From Emiliania huxleyi CCMP1516 (lineage: Eukaryota; Haptophyta; Isochrysidales; Noelaerhabdaceae), in NCBI RefSeq assembly GCF_000372725.1, contig NW_005200416.1, forward strand, positions 141,702 to 205,701: 64,000 nt of DNA, written 5' to 3'. The translations under genes were made by a program, and so were the position numbers. Below, piece after piece: positions 51,847 to 61,875 of this stretch (its first letter is position 1; every line of letters starts with the position of its first letter). The notes under the pieces are model-generated. The model saw only the letters and a program-made list of their open reading frames with translations, was not told the origin of the DNA and made no database searches.

Positions 51847-52705
51847 ATGGAGCCGGAGCCGCGCGACAGCGAGTCCGGCGCGGGCGCGTCCTCGTCTGAC
51901 GGTCTCCCGCGCGCGGCGGTCGCCAAGCTGGTCAAGGAGCGGCTGCCGCCGCACCTGCGCACCAAGCCTGACGTCGCGGCGCTGCTGAGCGAGATGGCGG
52001 GCGCGCGCCGACCGACACTCCTCCCTCTCCCGCGGCCTTCTCTCTCCCCCGCGCGGCACCTCGGCCACGCGGCTTCTGCTACCCCACTGGGCCGCACGGA
52101 CGCCGCGTCCCCGTGGCACGTCGACACCACGTCCACGGAGTTCCGCCGGCGCACAGGCGCGAACCGCTTCTCCCGCAGGCGAATTCCTGCAGATGCTGAC
52201 GAGCGAGGCGAACGAGGCGGCGAGCGCGGAGAAGAAGAAGACCCTGAGCGAGGCGCACCTACTCGGCGCGCTGCGCAAGCTCGGCTACCCGCAGCTCGCC
52301 GCCGAGTGCGAGGCTGTGGGCGAGGCGGAGCATGGCGCGCAGGCAGCTCGTCCCCTCACTGCTCTCTGGCGTCCCCTCACTCCGCGGCACGCACCTGCTC
52401 TGAGCGCCGCGCGGCTCCCGCCCGGCTCGGCGCATGGACATGCGGCGGACAGCCCTGATTCACGCACATGGAGGTGTGCGCGCCTGACCTGACCGGGAAA
52501 AGGCTAGGCGGCGGCCAAGGCGCGAAAGAGGAAGCTCAAGGGGGCGGCGAGCACGCTGTCGACCGAGGAGCTGCTGGCGGAGCAGCAGCGCCTCTTTGCC
52601 GGCGCGAGGGAGCGGCTGCAGGCGGGGGGCGGCGAGCCGCCGGGGGCGGCGGCGCCAAAAGGGGCGCCGGACGGGGGGCGGAGCTCAGGCGGTCCCCCGG
52701 CGTGA
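51847..52705 (+). CDS. DR1: DR1/NC2-beta transcription repressor subunit
   Basis: Exons 51847-52000, 52179-52324 and 52508-52705. The histone fold is spliced: L-P-R-A-A-V-A-K-L-V-K-E-R-L-P, then A-A-L-L-S-E-M-A-G/E-F-L-Q-M-L-T-S-E-A-N-E-A-A, and K-K-K-T-L-S-E-A-H-L-L-G-A-L-R-K-L-G-Y. The C-terminal helix K-A-R-K-R-K-L-K...S-T-E-E-L-L-A-E-Q-Q-R-L-F-A-G-A-R matches the DR1 tail. With NC2-alpha it binds TBP on DNA and blocks TFIIB/TFIIA entry; nuclear. Both introns fit GC-AG (ATGGCGG|GCGCGC...CCGCAG|GCGAAT; GGCGAG|GCGGAG...GCTAG|GCGGCGG), and the second again begins with a diverged copy of the next exon start. About the usual length for the family (165 aa). Confidence 0.85.
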
Positions 52706-52991
52706 GAGAGACGGCTTGGTCACGACTCTTGAGTTGCGTGTGCTTGCTGTGAGTTGTTTCTTGTGGCATCGTTTCTTTGCCCTACGAGGTGCCACCGCCA
52801 TTTTCTTCTTTTTTTCATTTCAAAGAGGTAAAATAGAGTAATTCTTCTTCTGTAAAGAATTTAAACAGGAAGAAGAAAATAAACTCGCGCGCGTATTACT
52901 TCAAGACGGTTGAATTCTTCTTGTTGAAAATCGCGTGTAGTCGCGCCGCACACACCGGCTGCCTGGCCGAGCTGCGATCACTGCCCGCTGA

Positions 52992-53827
52992 ATGTCGTTC
53001 GGCGCCGGCACAAGCCACAACCCCAACAACGACGTCGAGGTCCAGAACGCCGCCACCGACGGCATATCCTGCCTCGACTGGGCGCCGAACGCCAACTTTC
53101 TCGTCGCCGGCTCGTGGGACAACCAGGCAACACTCGCCACGGACACGAGCCCGCCCCGCCCTCCCCGCCCGCTGTGCCCATCCTTGGCGTCCGCCTACTG
53201 AGCGCATACGAGGGCTAGTCTCTCCTGTGCGGTAGCGCTTGCGCTTGAACCGCTCGCCTCCCGCCGCAAGCGCTGCCTCGCAGCTGCGCCGCCGCGGCCG
53301 GACCGCCTGCGCCTTGCCTGCCGCAAGCTGCGGTCTGCGACCTCGCGCCTGAACTCCGCCCTCGCCGCGCGCCGCCGCCGCCATGCCGCCACGCCCTCGC
53401 CGCCGCCGCCCTCCCGCCGCCGCCACGCCGCCGCCATGCCGCCATGCCGCCATGTCTCTCCACCCCTCCCCTCGCCCCCCGCCCGCAGGTTCGGTGTTGG
53501 GAGGTGCAGGCGAACGGCACGGCGGTGCCAAAGGCGGCGACCAGCCACGACGGCCCCGTCCTCTCCGCCTCGTGGTCCGCAGGCACCGCTCTAGTAGTCG
53601 TTCCTCCAGAGTCGCAATAAATTAATGATCGATACATTGATCACCGCCTCGTGGTGCGCAGGCACCGCTCTCACACTCACTCAGTTCATGATACTAACGA
53701 CCGACGCGCTTGCACTCGCCCCCTGCAGACGGCGCGCGCGTGTACACGGGCTCTGCGGACAAGACTGCCAAGGTCTGGGACCTGGCAACCAACCAGGCAC
53801 GCTGCACCGCACCTCCCACACACCTCA

Positions 53828-53898
<71 letters not shown>

Positions 53899-53899
53899 G

Positions 53900-53980
<81 letters not shown>

Positions 53981-54056
53981 AGACACACACACACCTCACA
54001 CACACCTCACACACACACCACACACACACGCACGTCACACGCACCAAACACACACG

Positions 54057-54096
<40 letters not shown>

Positions 54097-56310
54097 CACA
54101 CACACCTCACACACACCTCACACACACCTCACCTCGGCTGCGTCCTTCCCTCGAGACTGCTGTCGTGGCTGATCACTAACTGGGGCTATCTCCCAAGCCA
54201 GGCGGTGCAGTTAATCAGTTAATCAGTTAATTAATCAATTAATCTCCCAAGCCAGGCGGTGCAGTGTGCCGCGCATGACGCGCCCGTCAAGGACGTCTTT
54301 TGGCGAGATGGAGCCGAGAGATGGCAGAGAGATAGCCGAGAGATCAGGGAAGGACCGAAGGATACAGGAGCCGAGAGGCAGCCGAGAGGAGGCGAGAGGA
54401 GCCGAGAGGCAGCCGAGAGGCAGCCGAGAGGCAGCCGAGAGGCAGCCGAGAGGCAGCCGAGAGGCAGCCGAGAGGCAGCCGAGATGCTGGTTACTTCGTG
54501 GACACTTCCGCGACACTTCCGTCTTCACAGCTGCGCCTCCTCAACAGGTGCGCCGAGAAGAACTTTTTGGTCACCGCCTCGTGGGACAACACAATCAAGT
54601 TCTGGGACGGAAAGTCGGCAGCACCGGGCGCGACGCTGGCGCTGTCGGGCGAGAGATAGCCGAGAGGCGGCCGAGAGGTAGCGGAGAAGCAGCCGAGAGA
54701 TGGCGGAGAGGCAGCCGAGAGGCAGCCGAGAGGCGGCCGAGAGGCAGCCGAGAGGAGCCGAGAGAGAGCGGAGATGTAGCAATGGCAGCCGAGAGGCAGC
54801 GGAGATGTAGCAATGGCAGCCGAGAGGTACGCGCTCGTGCGACAGCCCACTCCTCTTTTCGCCCCTCCGCCCAGCTCCTCCGCCCACCTCTCAGGCACGC
54901 CCCATGCTCTCAGGCACGCCCTATGCGGTTGACGTGCGAGGCAAGCTGATGGTCGTTGCGACTGCCGACCGGAAGATCGTCGTAGTCAACTTGGACCAGC
55001 CCTCCGTCGCCTTCAACACAATCACCTCTCCGCTAAAGTACCACAGTCCCGCTGCACCACCGCCCTCGGCCCGTTCATCGAGCGAACCCTTGCGAATGAT
55101 TCAAAGGTACCAGTCCCGATGCATCGCCGCCTTCCCGGACCAGCGCGGCTTCTGCCTCGGCTCGATCGCCGCGTCGGCTGCATCTCGGTGGTCTCTCGGC
55201 GGTATCTCGGCCATATCTCCGCTTCATCTCGGCATAGGCTCCATCGAGGGGCGCGTCGCCGTCCACCACGTCAACAAGGTCCGTGACCCAGATGCCGCCC
55301 AGATGCCGCCCAGATGCCGCCCAGAAGGAGCCGAAAGAGAGGCGTCACTCATGAGTCTTCCTCGCCAATCTCCCGCCAATCTCCCGCCAATCTCCCGCCA
55401 ATCTCTCTCCCGCCAATCTCCCGCCAATCTCCCGCCAATCTCCCGCCAATCTCCCGCCAATCTCCCGCCAATCTCTCTCCCGCCAATCTCCCGCCAATCT
55501 CCCGCCAATCTCCCGCCAGGCGGACGAGCAGAAGAATTTCGCCTTCAAGTGCCACCGCGAGAACAACCTCGACATCTACTCGGTCAACTGCATCGCCTTC
55601 CACCCTACCTTCGGCACCTTCGCCACCACCGGCTCTGACGGCACCTCCCAGCCTTCGGGACACGGGCTCGCGGCTGTCACAAGTCCTGACGCGCCCCTCC
55701 TCCTCCACCCATAAGGCACGTTCAACTTTTGGGACAAGGACTCGCGGCAGCGGCTCAAGGCCCTCCACCAAGGGCTCGCTCTGCCCTTCCCCGTCGGAAA
55801 GTGTCTCGGAAGTGTCTCGGAAGTGTCTAGGCCTTCACCAAGGGCTCGCTGCCCATCCCCGTCGGAAAGTGTCTCGGAAGTGTCTCGGAAGTGTCTAGGC
55901 CTTCACCAAGGGCTCGCTGCCCATCCCCGTCGGCCGCTTCTCGCGCGACGGCGCCATCTTTGCGTACGCCGCCTCATACGACTGGTCAAAGGTGCCTCCT
56001 CCTCTCTACTCACTGCTGATTCCTGATTGCTCCCTGCTGACGCCTCGTACGACTGGTCAAAGGGCTCGGAGCACTACAACCCGCGCACCAACCACCTGCT
56101 GCTGCACTCGGCGCCGAGATCTAGCCGAGATTGGCCGGGATCTAGCCGAGATCTAGCCGAGTGGCGTAGGCGATCTGCTCCGCCACCCGGCTCTGGCCGG
56201 GTCAGACTCGCAGCTGTGGAGATCGCTTGTGCACGCGTCTATCCTGTGAGTAGGTGCCCGAGTCGGAGATCAAGAGCAGGACCAACCAGAAGAAGGCGTT
56301 CGGCCGCTAG
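52992..56310 (+). CDS. RAE1: RAE1/GLE2 mRNA export factor, WD40 protein
   Basis: The ATG at 52992 gives [15 protein letters not shown]. Clear exons: 52992-53126 (I-S-C-L-D-W...V-A-G-S-W-D-N-Q), 53489-53582 ([10 protein letters not shown]), 53729-53796 ([15 protein letters not shown]), from 54256 ([11 protein letters not shown]), about 54550-54650 ([13 protein letters not shown]), about 54890-55037, from 55107 ([17 protein letters not shown]), the exon with [11 protein letters not shown], and exons with [17 protein letters not shown] and A-S-Y-D-W-S-K-G. The stop TAG is at 56308-56310 after N-Q-K-K-A-F-G-R. The order and wording of blades match RAE1, a nuclear-pore component that binds NUP98. 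Introns are stuffed with simple repeats: (AC)n 53826-54125, gcagccgagag (54301-54840), tctcccgccaa (55365-55520) and gtgtctcggaa (55795-55900). The first three donors are GC. Confidence 0.9.
53826..54128. repeat. (AC)n microsatellite inside a RAE1 intron
   Basis: About 300 bp of near-pure AC dinucleotide with occasional CTC, GC and AG interruptions. Confidence 0.98.
54301..54842. repeat. Minisatellite GCAGCCGAGAG, in two RAE1 introns
   Basis: 10-11-bp units gagaggcagcc dominate 54340-54485 and again 54655-54830, interrupted by the exon at 54550-54650. The same unit on either side of one exon suggests the repeat was copied between introns. Confidence 0.9.
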
Positions 56311-56931
56311 CCGCGGGCGGCGCACTTTCCGCCCGCGTGGGGGGGCGAGAAGCGAGCGGCGGCTGCCGGGCGACAAGGATCAAGCATCAAAGTGAAGGAA
56401 CAATCCACCCGTCTGCGGACCACTGTCCCGTGCGCAGTTCAAGGCCAAGTACTCTTCTGGCGTCTAGTGTGGTCTGACTGCTGTCTCGCATTGCTACAAG
56501 TAAAAGATACAGATACATGGCTGAGGAAGCAGCTGTCGCCGGCGGCACAGCACGTGGAGATCGTGGTGCGGCGGCGCCGAGCATGCAGCATCGCACGCAC
56601 GCCCCGGACCCTCCTCTGCTCCTCGAGCTTTTTCGGGCTTCAAGAGCAGACAAGCACAAAAGGCACAGCTCTCCTCCGCAACTAGGTCGCCGCCCAACTC
56701 GCCAAGCAGACGAGTGATCATGGGCCTCGACGGCCTCGACTGGCCTCGACTGGCGGGGCGTCTCACTCATTTAGCAGGCGCAGGCATCGCAGTTGGCATC
56801 GCCGCCAGCAGTTCAGATGCACGCCTTGCACACTCAACCCCCTACTCAAGCCTTCTGCGATGGCATGGCCCATTGAGTCTCAAGGACACTGTATTAAGCT
56901 ATTAACACTGTATGGTATGCCTCGAAGTCAT
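56311..56931. other. Intergenic, no gene seen
   Basis: 3' flanks of the convergent RAE1 and glycosyltransferase genes. No recognised domain in any frame. Confidence 0.5.
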
Positions 56932-57723
56932 TCAGCCGCTGCTGCTTGCTGCTGCCTTTGTCCCATTTGCCTGATTGCGGCGTGCACAGACATTCTGCAG
57001 CTGTTCCCGTGTTCTGCAGCCGTGGTGGACGACAGTGCCCTCGTCGTACTCGCAGCCACGTGAACCTTTGACCCAGTAGTGTTGCACGTCGCGCATTGAA
57101 CCTAGCCAGAAGCCAATGTTGGCGTCCTCCAACCCGAGATTGACGTAATCTTCGAATTCGTGGCGCAGGATGAAGTTGACCACCGCCCGGCCGAGCAAGT
57201 ACGCGTTGCCGATGGCAAATAGACCTCTCAACGGGAGGGTTGCGTTGCGCCAGCGCGCAAGCGCATGCTGAGTGAGCGCGTGCTTCAGCTCATGCCGGTA
57301 CGGCGTCATCACATGGTCTAGTAGGCCCGTCCTTCCGACGTAGGCGCGGTGGATGTTTGTGAAGACGTCCTCTGGCAGTCGGTGTGTGCACATCATGCCG
57401 TTCGAGTCCATCTTCAGCAGTGCGTCGCAATTTGCCGGGGCGGCACGCAGCATCGTCCAAGTCTTCTCAGGCAGGCGAGCGAACGTGTCTGCTCCGCTCT
57501 CGGTCCAGTTGTGGTTATAGATCGAGTATGTCGCACTCGTCTGCCGCGCACTCGCCGCGAACGAGGAGACCTGCTCCACACTGGGCGGTGACGCCGGCAA
57601 CGTAGGGATATATACGCAGATGTGTGGCACCGCGTGACGTAGCGTGAACTTCCCAGCGATGCGCGCAATCGGCTGGTGGCTCTCCGAGCTCATGGTTAGG
57701 AACGCGATGAGCAGGAACGCCAT
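56932..57723 (-). CDS. Type II membrane glycosyltransferase-like protein (GT31-like)
   Basis: The first in-frame ATG is at 57723 (a TAG lies upstream in frame), giving 263 residues in one exon. It has an N-terminal anchor, M-A-F-L-L-I-A-F-L-T-M, then a lumenal domain. The segment C-D-A-L-L-K-M-D-S-N-G-M-M-C occupies the place of the D-x-D-type motif. L-F-A-I-G-N-A-Y-L-L-G-R-A-V-V-N-F and Y-V-N-L-G-L-E-D-A-N-I-G-F-W-L-G match the galactosyltransferase pattern G-x-x-Y...E-D-V-x-x-G. The normal D-D-D is replaced by D-S-N, so activity is uncertain. Golgi location is inferred from topology. N-glycosylation sites (N-W-T, N-A-T) are present. A partial copy of the 5' end lies at about 57930-58050. 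Confidence 0.65.
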   Translation of the reverse strand: MAFLLIAFLTMSSESHQPIARIAGKFTLRHAVPHICVYIPTLPASPPSVEQVSSFAASARQTSATYSIYNHNWTESGADTFARLPEKTWTMLRAAPANCDALLKMDSNGMMCTHRLPEDVFTNIHRAYVGRTGLLDHVMTPYRHELKHALTQHALARWRNATLPLRGLFAIGNAYLLGRAVVNFILRHEFEDYVNLGLEDANIGFWLGSMRDVQHYWVKGSRGCEYDEGTVVHHGCRTREQLQNVCARRNQANGTKAAASSSG

Positions 57724-57929
57724 GGCGCAAAGAAGCACGGCGTACAAGGAGAAGGGGTTACATGGGTCCGACCAGACCGTGACGTGGCACGGGCTGTCGA
57801 CAGACTACAAACAACAACTTTCTCTCACTTGAGCACTTGACTCTTGAGCACTGGATAGGGTCGATTCCGCATGGTACGGGACCCCTCGATCGTCTCGCCT
57901 TCCCTCACTGGTGTGTTCTCTCAACTATC

Positions 57930-58050
57930 TATGAGTAGGAACGCCATGGCGCAAAGAAGCACGGCGGGCAACGAGAAGGGGTTAAAGCAAAACATCCGCG
58001 AAGAAAAGTCAGACCAGACGGTGACGTGGCACGCTGGCTGTCGACAGACT
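57930..58050 (-). pseudogene. Duplicated 5' fragment of the glycosyltransferase gene
   Basis: About 110 bp (atgagtaggaacgccatggc ... ctgtcgacagactac) repeats 57705-57810 with small insertions and deletions. It covers the start-codon region and the sequence just upstream, and lacks the rest of the gene. Confidence 0.75.
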
Positions 58051-58482
58051 ACGGTGTCGAGAAAAAATCGAGATTTTGCGAGATCGCACGTCCGGTTGGC
58101 CGTTATTTTTGTGAGTCGTGGCGTGCCCGTGTGTTCTAAGCATTATAAGAGGAGGCGTGGAGAGCAAAAAAGCGTGCACACGGGTTATTCTGGCCGACCC
58201 CAAATCTCCCCTCCCGACCCCTACGAGCTACGTATGAGCTACATATTATGAGGGGGTCGGGCACCTGCGGCCCACGCAGCTCGCAGAGGTGGGGGACCTG
58301 GCACGTGGCAGGTGCCGAAAAGCAGAAGCACGAGGCTCGTTTCCAAGGAGTTACGAAGTTTTTGACGCGATGCGCTGTAGATCGCTTGCTGCACGCGCAA
58401 GGCGACACGACACCAACGGTGAGGCCGAGGGCTCGAGGGCATGTGTGCGACCCCCTTCAATCAATGCCGTGTGCGCCGCGCG
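58051..58482. other. Intergenic, no gene seen
   Basis: 3' flank of the Sec23-like gene. Nothing recognised. Confidence 0.5.
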
Positions 58483-61400
58483 TCACTCGACGATGGCGCG
58501 GTACAGCCCCTGCAGGAAGGCGGAGAGGGGCACGTCCGGGTTCACCTTCTGCGCCAGGTAGCGCGCCTTGGATGAGCCCTGCTCGCACTCGATCAGCAGC
58601 GGCGCCGGGAAGCGAGCCGCCCCAAGCGCCGCCGCCTCGGCCGCCACCGCGTCGGTCAGCTGCTGGACCTCCTCCGCCGGCGGTGAGCCTGGACTGCGGG
58701 CGGCGAGGGCGAGGGCGCCGCCCTTGCACACGACGAGCTGCGTGAACGAGTCGAGGAGAAGCAGCCGGTCGGGCGTGACGGAGGTTGGCTCGAGGGGAAG
58801 CGGGGCGCTGCCTCCGGACCCGACGCGGAAGCCGCGCAGCGTGGGCTGCACCAGCAGCAGCGACGAGAAGGTGTCGAGGGTGGAGGCGAGGAGGCGGAAG
58901 AAGGTGGTTCGGTCGGGAGACGCGCCGGAAGTGCGGAGCACCGGAGAGCGCCGCAAGTGGAAGACGAACCCCGGGACGATGCCTGCGGCGGGCGGCAGCG
59001 CCACCGAGCCGGGGTCGCCCTTGGAGTACGCGCAGAGCGTCTTCATCGTCTTGATGAGCAGCCGGTCGATCCACCGCAGCATCTCCGGAGCAGAGGCGCC
59101 CGAGTTCGCCTTCGCCACCGCCTGCCGCACCAGCAGCGCCGCCACCGCCTGCTGGTCCAGCGCAGGAAGCAAGCTCTTCGCGTCGTACGACTGCGTGAGC
59201 CTCGGCAGCCTCAACGTGGTGACGCGCCGCACGCGCCGCCCTCCCGCGGTGCTGTAGCGCGCCGAGAGCTGCAGGAGCTGGTGCTGCGGCATCACGCTAG
59301 CGCCGCCGCCCTTCTTGGCGGGGGTGAGGGTGAGGCCGACGCACGTGTGCGGAGAAAGGCTGCCGCCTAATTAGTTGTTAATTAACTAATAATTAATTGT
59401 AATTAGACGCACGTGTGCGGAGCAAGGCTGCCGCCCTCCCACGCGAAGGAGCGAGCGCCGCCGCACTCGCGAACGGACAGCCCCTCCGGCTCGCCGGCAG
59501 CGCCGCCGCCGCCGCCGATGTGCTCGATCGCCTCGCAGTCGCGGCCGGCGGTGAGCTCGAACTGCGCTCCAAACCCCATCCCGACGGAGCCGTCGGGCGC
59601 CCGCGCGTACAGCCGCCGCAGCGAGTCGAGAAGGTGCGAGTCTTGGAAGGACTCGCCCTGCAGCGCCGCGCCCCCCGTCCTCCCAAGCAGCGACTTCATC
59701 TCGTACAAGCCAACCTCCTCGAGCGACGCAGCGACGACGTCCACACCGTGGCCTCGCGCGGCGGCGGCGCGCCCGAGAGCGTCGTAGTGCTCCGCCGCCG
59801 CCGTTGCTCGCGCCGAGCCGGCCTCGAGCTCCTTGTGCGAACGGACGGTGCTGCCGGCGTCCGAGTCCACGATCGCACCCGCGCCGCCGACGGACGGGCC
59901 GCCTACGGGACATGTCTCGGACGTGTCTCGGACGTGTCGCGGACATGTCCGAGCCGCCGACGGACGGGCCGCCGCAAAAGACGACCGTGCGAGCAGCGCT
60001 GTCTGGGTGGGAGCAAGCGAGCAGCGAGGTCGCGGCAGCGAGCGCGGACCCTGTGCAGCGCCCGCCCCTCTTCCCCGCCTCGCCCGCCGCCTCGGCCGCC
60101 GCCGCCTCCGCCTCCTCCGCCGCAGCCGCCGCCGCCGCCGCCGCCGCGATCCCGCCTGGCCGCGGCCCAGACGTTGTTAATTAATAGCTCATTGATATGA
60201 ACAGCAATCAATAACTAATCCCGCCTGGCCGCGGCCCAGACGGCATCGCACCCGGCCAGCCCTGCGGAGCGGCGCCGCCTCCCACGCCGCCTCCCATGCC
60301 GCCTCCCATGCCGCCGTCGGCGTAGTGGCCTACCCCTCCGCCCCCCGGCGCTGCGGCAAGCGGCGGCGGTGGCGGCGCCGCGCGGGCGGCGTACGCGCTC
60401 TGGCGCGCCGCGAAGACTGCGGCGAGGTCAATCTCAGACGCGGGCGCGAAGAAGCGAGACGCGGCGCCAGGCAGCAAATCGTCGACCGGCGCCGCGCCGC
60501 CGCCCCCCACGCCGCCGCCAGCAGCAGCGTGTTGCTGTCCAACTAACCCTCCGTACCCTTGCGGTGCCCCTCCGTACCCTTGCGGTGCCCCTCCGTACCC
60601 TTGCGGTGCCCCTCCGTACCCTTGCGGTGCCCCTCCGTACCCTTGCGGTGCCCCTCCGTACCCTTGCGGAGGCCCGCCATATCCGCCGTAGCCCTGCGCG
60701 GGGCCGGCGTGGCCCTGCCCGTAGCCCTGCCCGTAGCCCTGCCCGTATCCCTGCGGAGGAGCGCCGTGGCCATACAGGGAAGCGTGCCCCTGCGGTTGGC
60801 CGGACCCGGGCGGCAGCTGCTGCGGCGGCGGCGGCTCTGCCTCTTCGGCCGGCTCTGGAGGGAGGCGGAGCAGCGCGCGGAAGGAGTCGAGAGGCAGCTC
60901 CGCCTCTGAATGAGGCAGGTGCCAGATGCGGTGCGGCGAGCAGCCAAGCTCGTGCAGCTCGACCGCCTCTGCGAAAGTGATCACGCCGATCGGCGTCTCG
61001 GCCGGCAGCTGGTCTAGCCACGCCTGCGCTGTCCGCAGCAGGTGGCCTCGCTCCTCCGCGCGCACGGAGAGGTCGAAGGCGACGAGGAGCGGCGCGGGCG
61101 TGTCGTCGCGCGGAGGGCCGATCTCATACTCGACCGTCGCGTGCTCGTGCGAGACCTCGAGCGGCGGCGCCGTCGCCGTGAGCAGATGGCCATCGAAGGG
61201 CGACCACGATCCGCAGAGCGGGCACCGCCAGCGGCGCGCGTGCGGGTCCATCTGCGAGAACGGGTTGAGCACCCCGCCGCAGGAGCCGCACGTGACCGGC
61301 TCTCGCCTCACGGTCTGCAGCCCGTCGATCGCCCTCATCGGAGAGAAGAGGAGGCCGAGCGGCGCTCCGAGCGCGTCCGCTCCCGCCGCGTGTGGCCAGA

Positions 61401-61875
61401 GGTGCCACGAGAGGCGGACGCCGCTCGCGGCCTCGAGCGCGGCAAAGTCGACGCCTGGTCCGGGCTGGATCGACCCCGGCGAGGAGCGCGTCTGCGGCGC
61501 CGGGGTGGCGGCGGAGGCGGAGGCTGGCGTGCTGCTGGCGCTGCCACCGGCGGAGGCGGAGGGCGCCGTGGTGAGGCCGGGTGCCGCTTTGCGCAGCGCC
61601 TCGACCTCGGCCGTGCGTGGCGGTGGCTGCTGCGGCTCGTGAGAGTTGCTCCCGGGCTGCGGCGGACGAGGCGGCTTTGGCGGCTTTGGCGGCTTTGGCT
61701 GGCCCGGCTGCGGCCTTGCGGTCTGCGGCGGTGGAGGCTGCGCCGGCACTGAGCCGCCGCGATTGCGGAGCAGCCGAGCGATGAGCGGCGTGCGGCCGCG
61801 CGAGAGGGCCCGAGTGAGGGCTGGAGCCGAGGCTGCGAGGAGGAGGAGGCCGAGAAGGCGCCGGCGAAGCAGCAT
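58483..61875 (-). CDS. Sec23-like COPII coat protein with signal-like leader and P-Q-G-Y-G-G repeats
   Basis: The ATG at 61875 begins M-L-L-R-R-R-L-L-G-L-L-L-L-A-A-S-A-P-A-L, a strong signal-like leader, then a Pro-rich linker. Sec23 features: G-V-R-L-S-W-H-L-W-P; the zinc ribbon T-C-G-S-C-G-G-V-L-N-P-F...W-R-C-P-L-C-G (about 61290-61210); the trunk A-P-L-L-V-A-F-D-L-S and I-G-V-I-T-F-A-E-A-V-E-L-H-E-L; then V-V-F-C-G-G-P-S-V-G-G, V-R-S-H-K-E-L-E, H-G-V-D-V-V-A-A-S-L-E-E-V-G-L-Y-E-M-K-S-L; and the gelsolin-like end E-Q-G-S-S-K-A-R-Y-L-A-Q-K, stop at 58483. A low-complexity insert of six P-Q-G-Y-G-G-A repeats (60548-60670) splits the trunk. Introns are at about 60227, 59972-59903 (70 nt) and about 59430-59360, all with duplicated edges and GC-AG fits. 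Sec23 is normally cytosolic and activates Sar1, so the leader is odd. Confidence 0.75.
60548..60670 (-). repeat. Coding 21-bp repeat, P-Q-G-Y-G-G-A
   Basis: Six near-identical copies of ccctccgtacccttgcggtg on the plus strand encode P-Q-G-Y-G-G-A in the Sec23-like gene. G-Y-G-Q and related motifs continue to about 60760. Confidence 0.95.

Noticed and set aside
53625-54222. Thr-His repeat protein frames over the AC tract.
   Set aside because: Dinucleotide repeat within a RAE1 intron.
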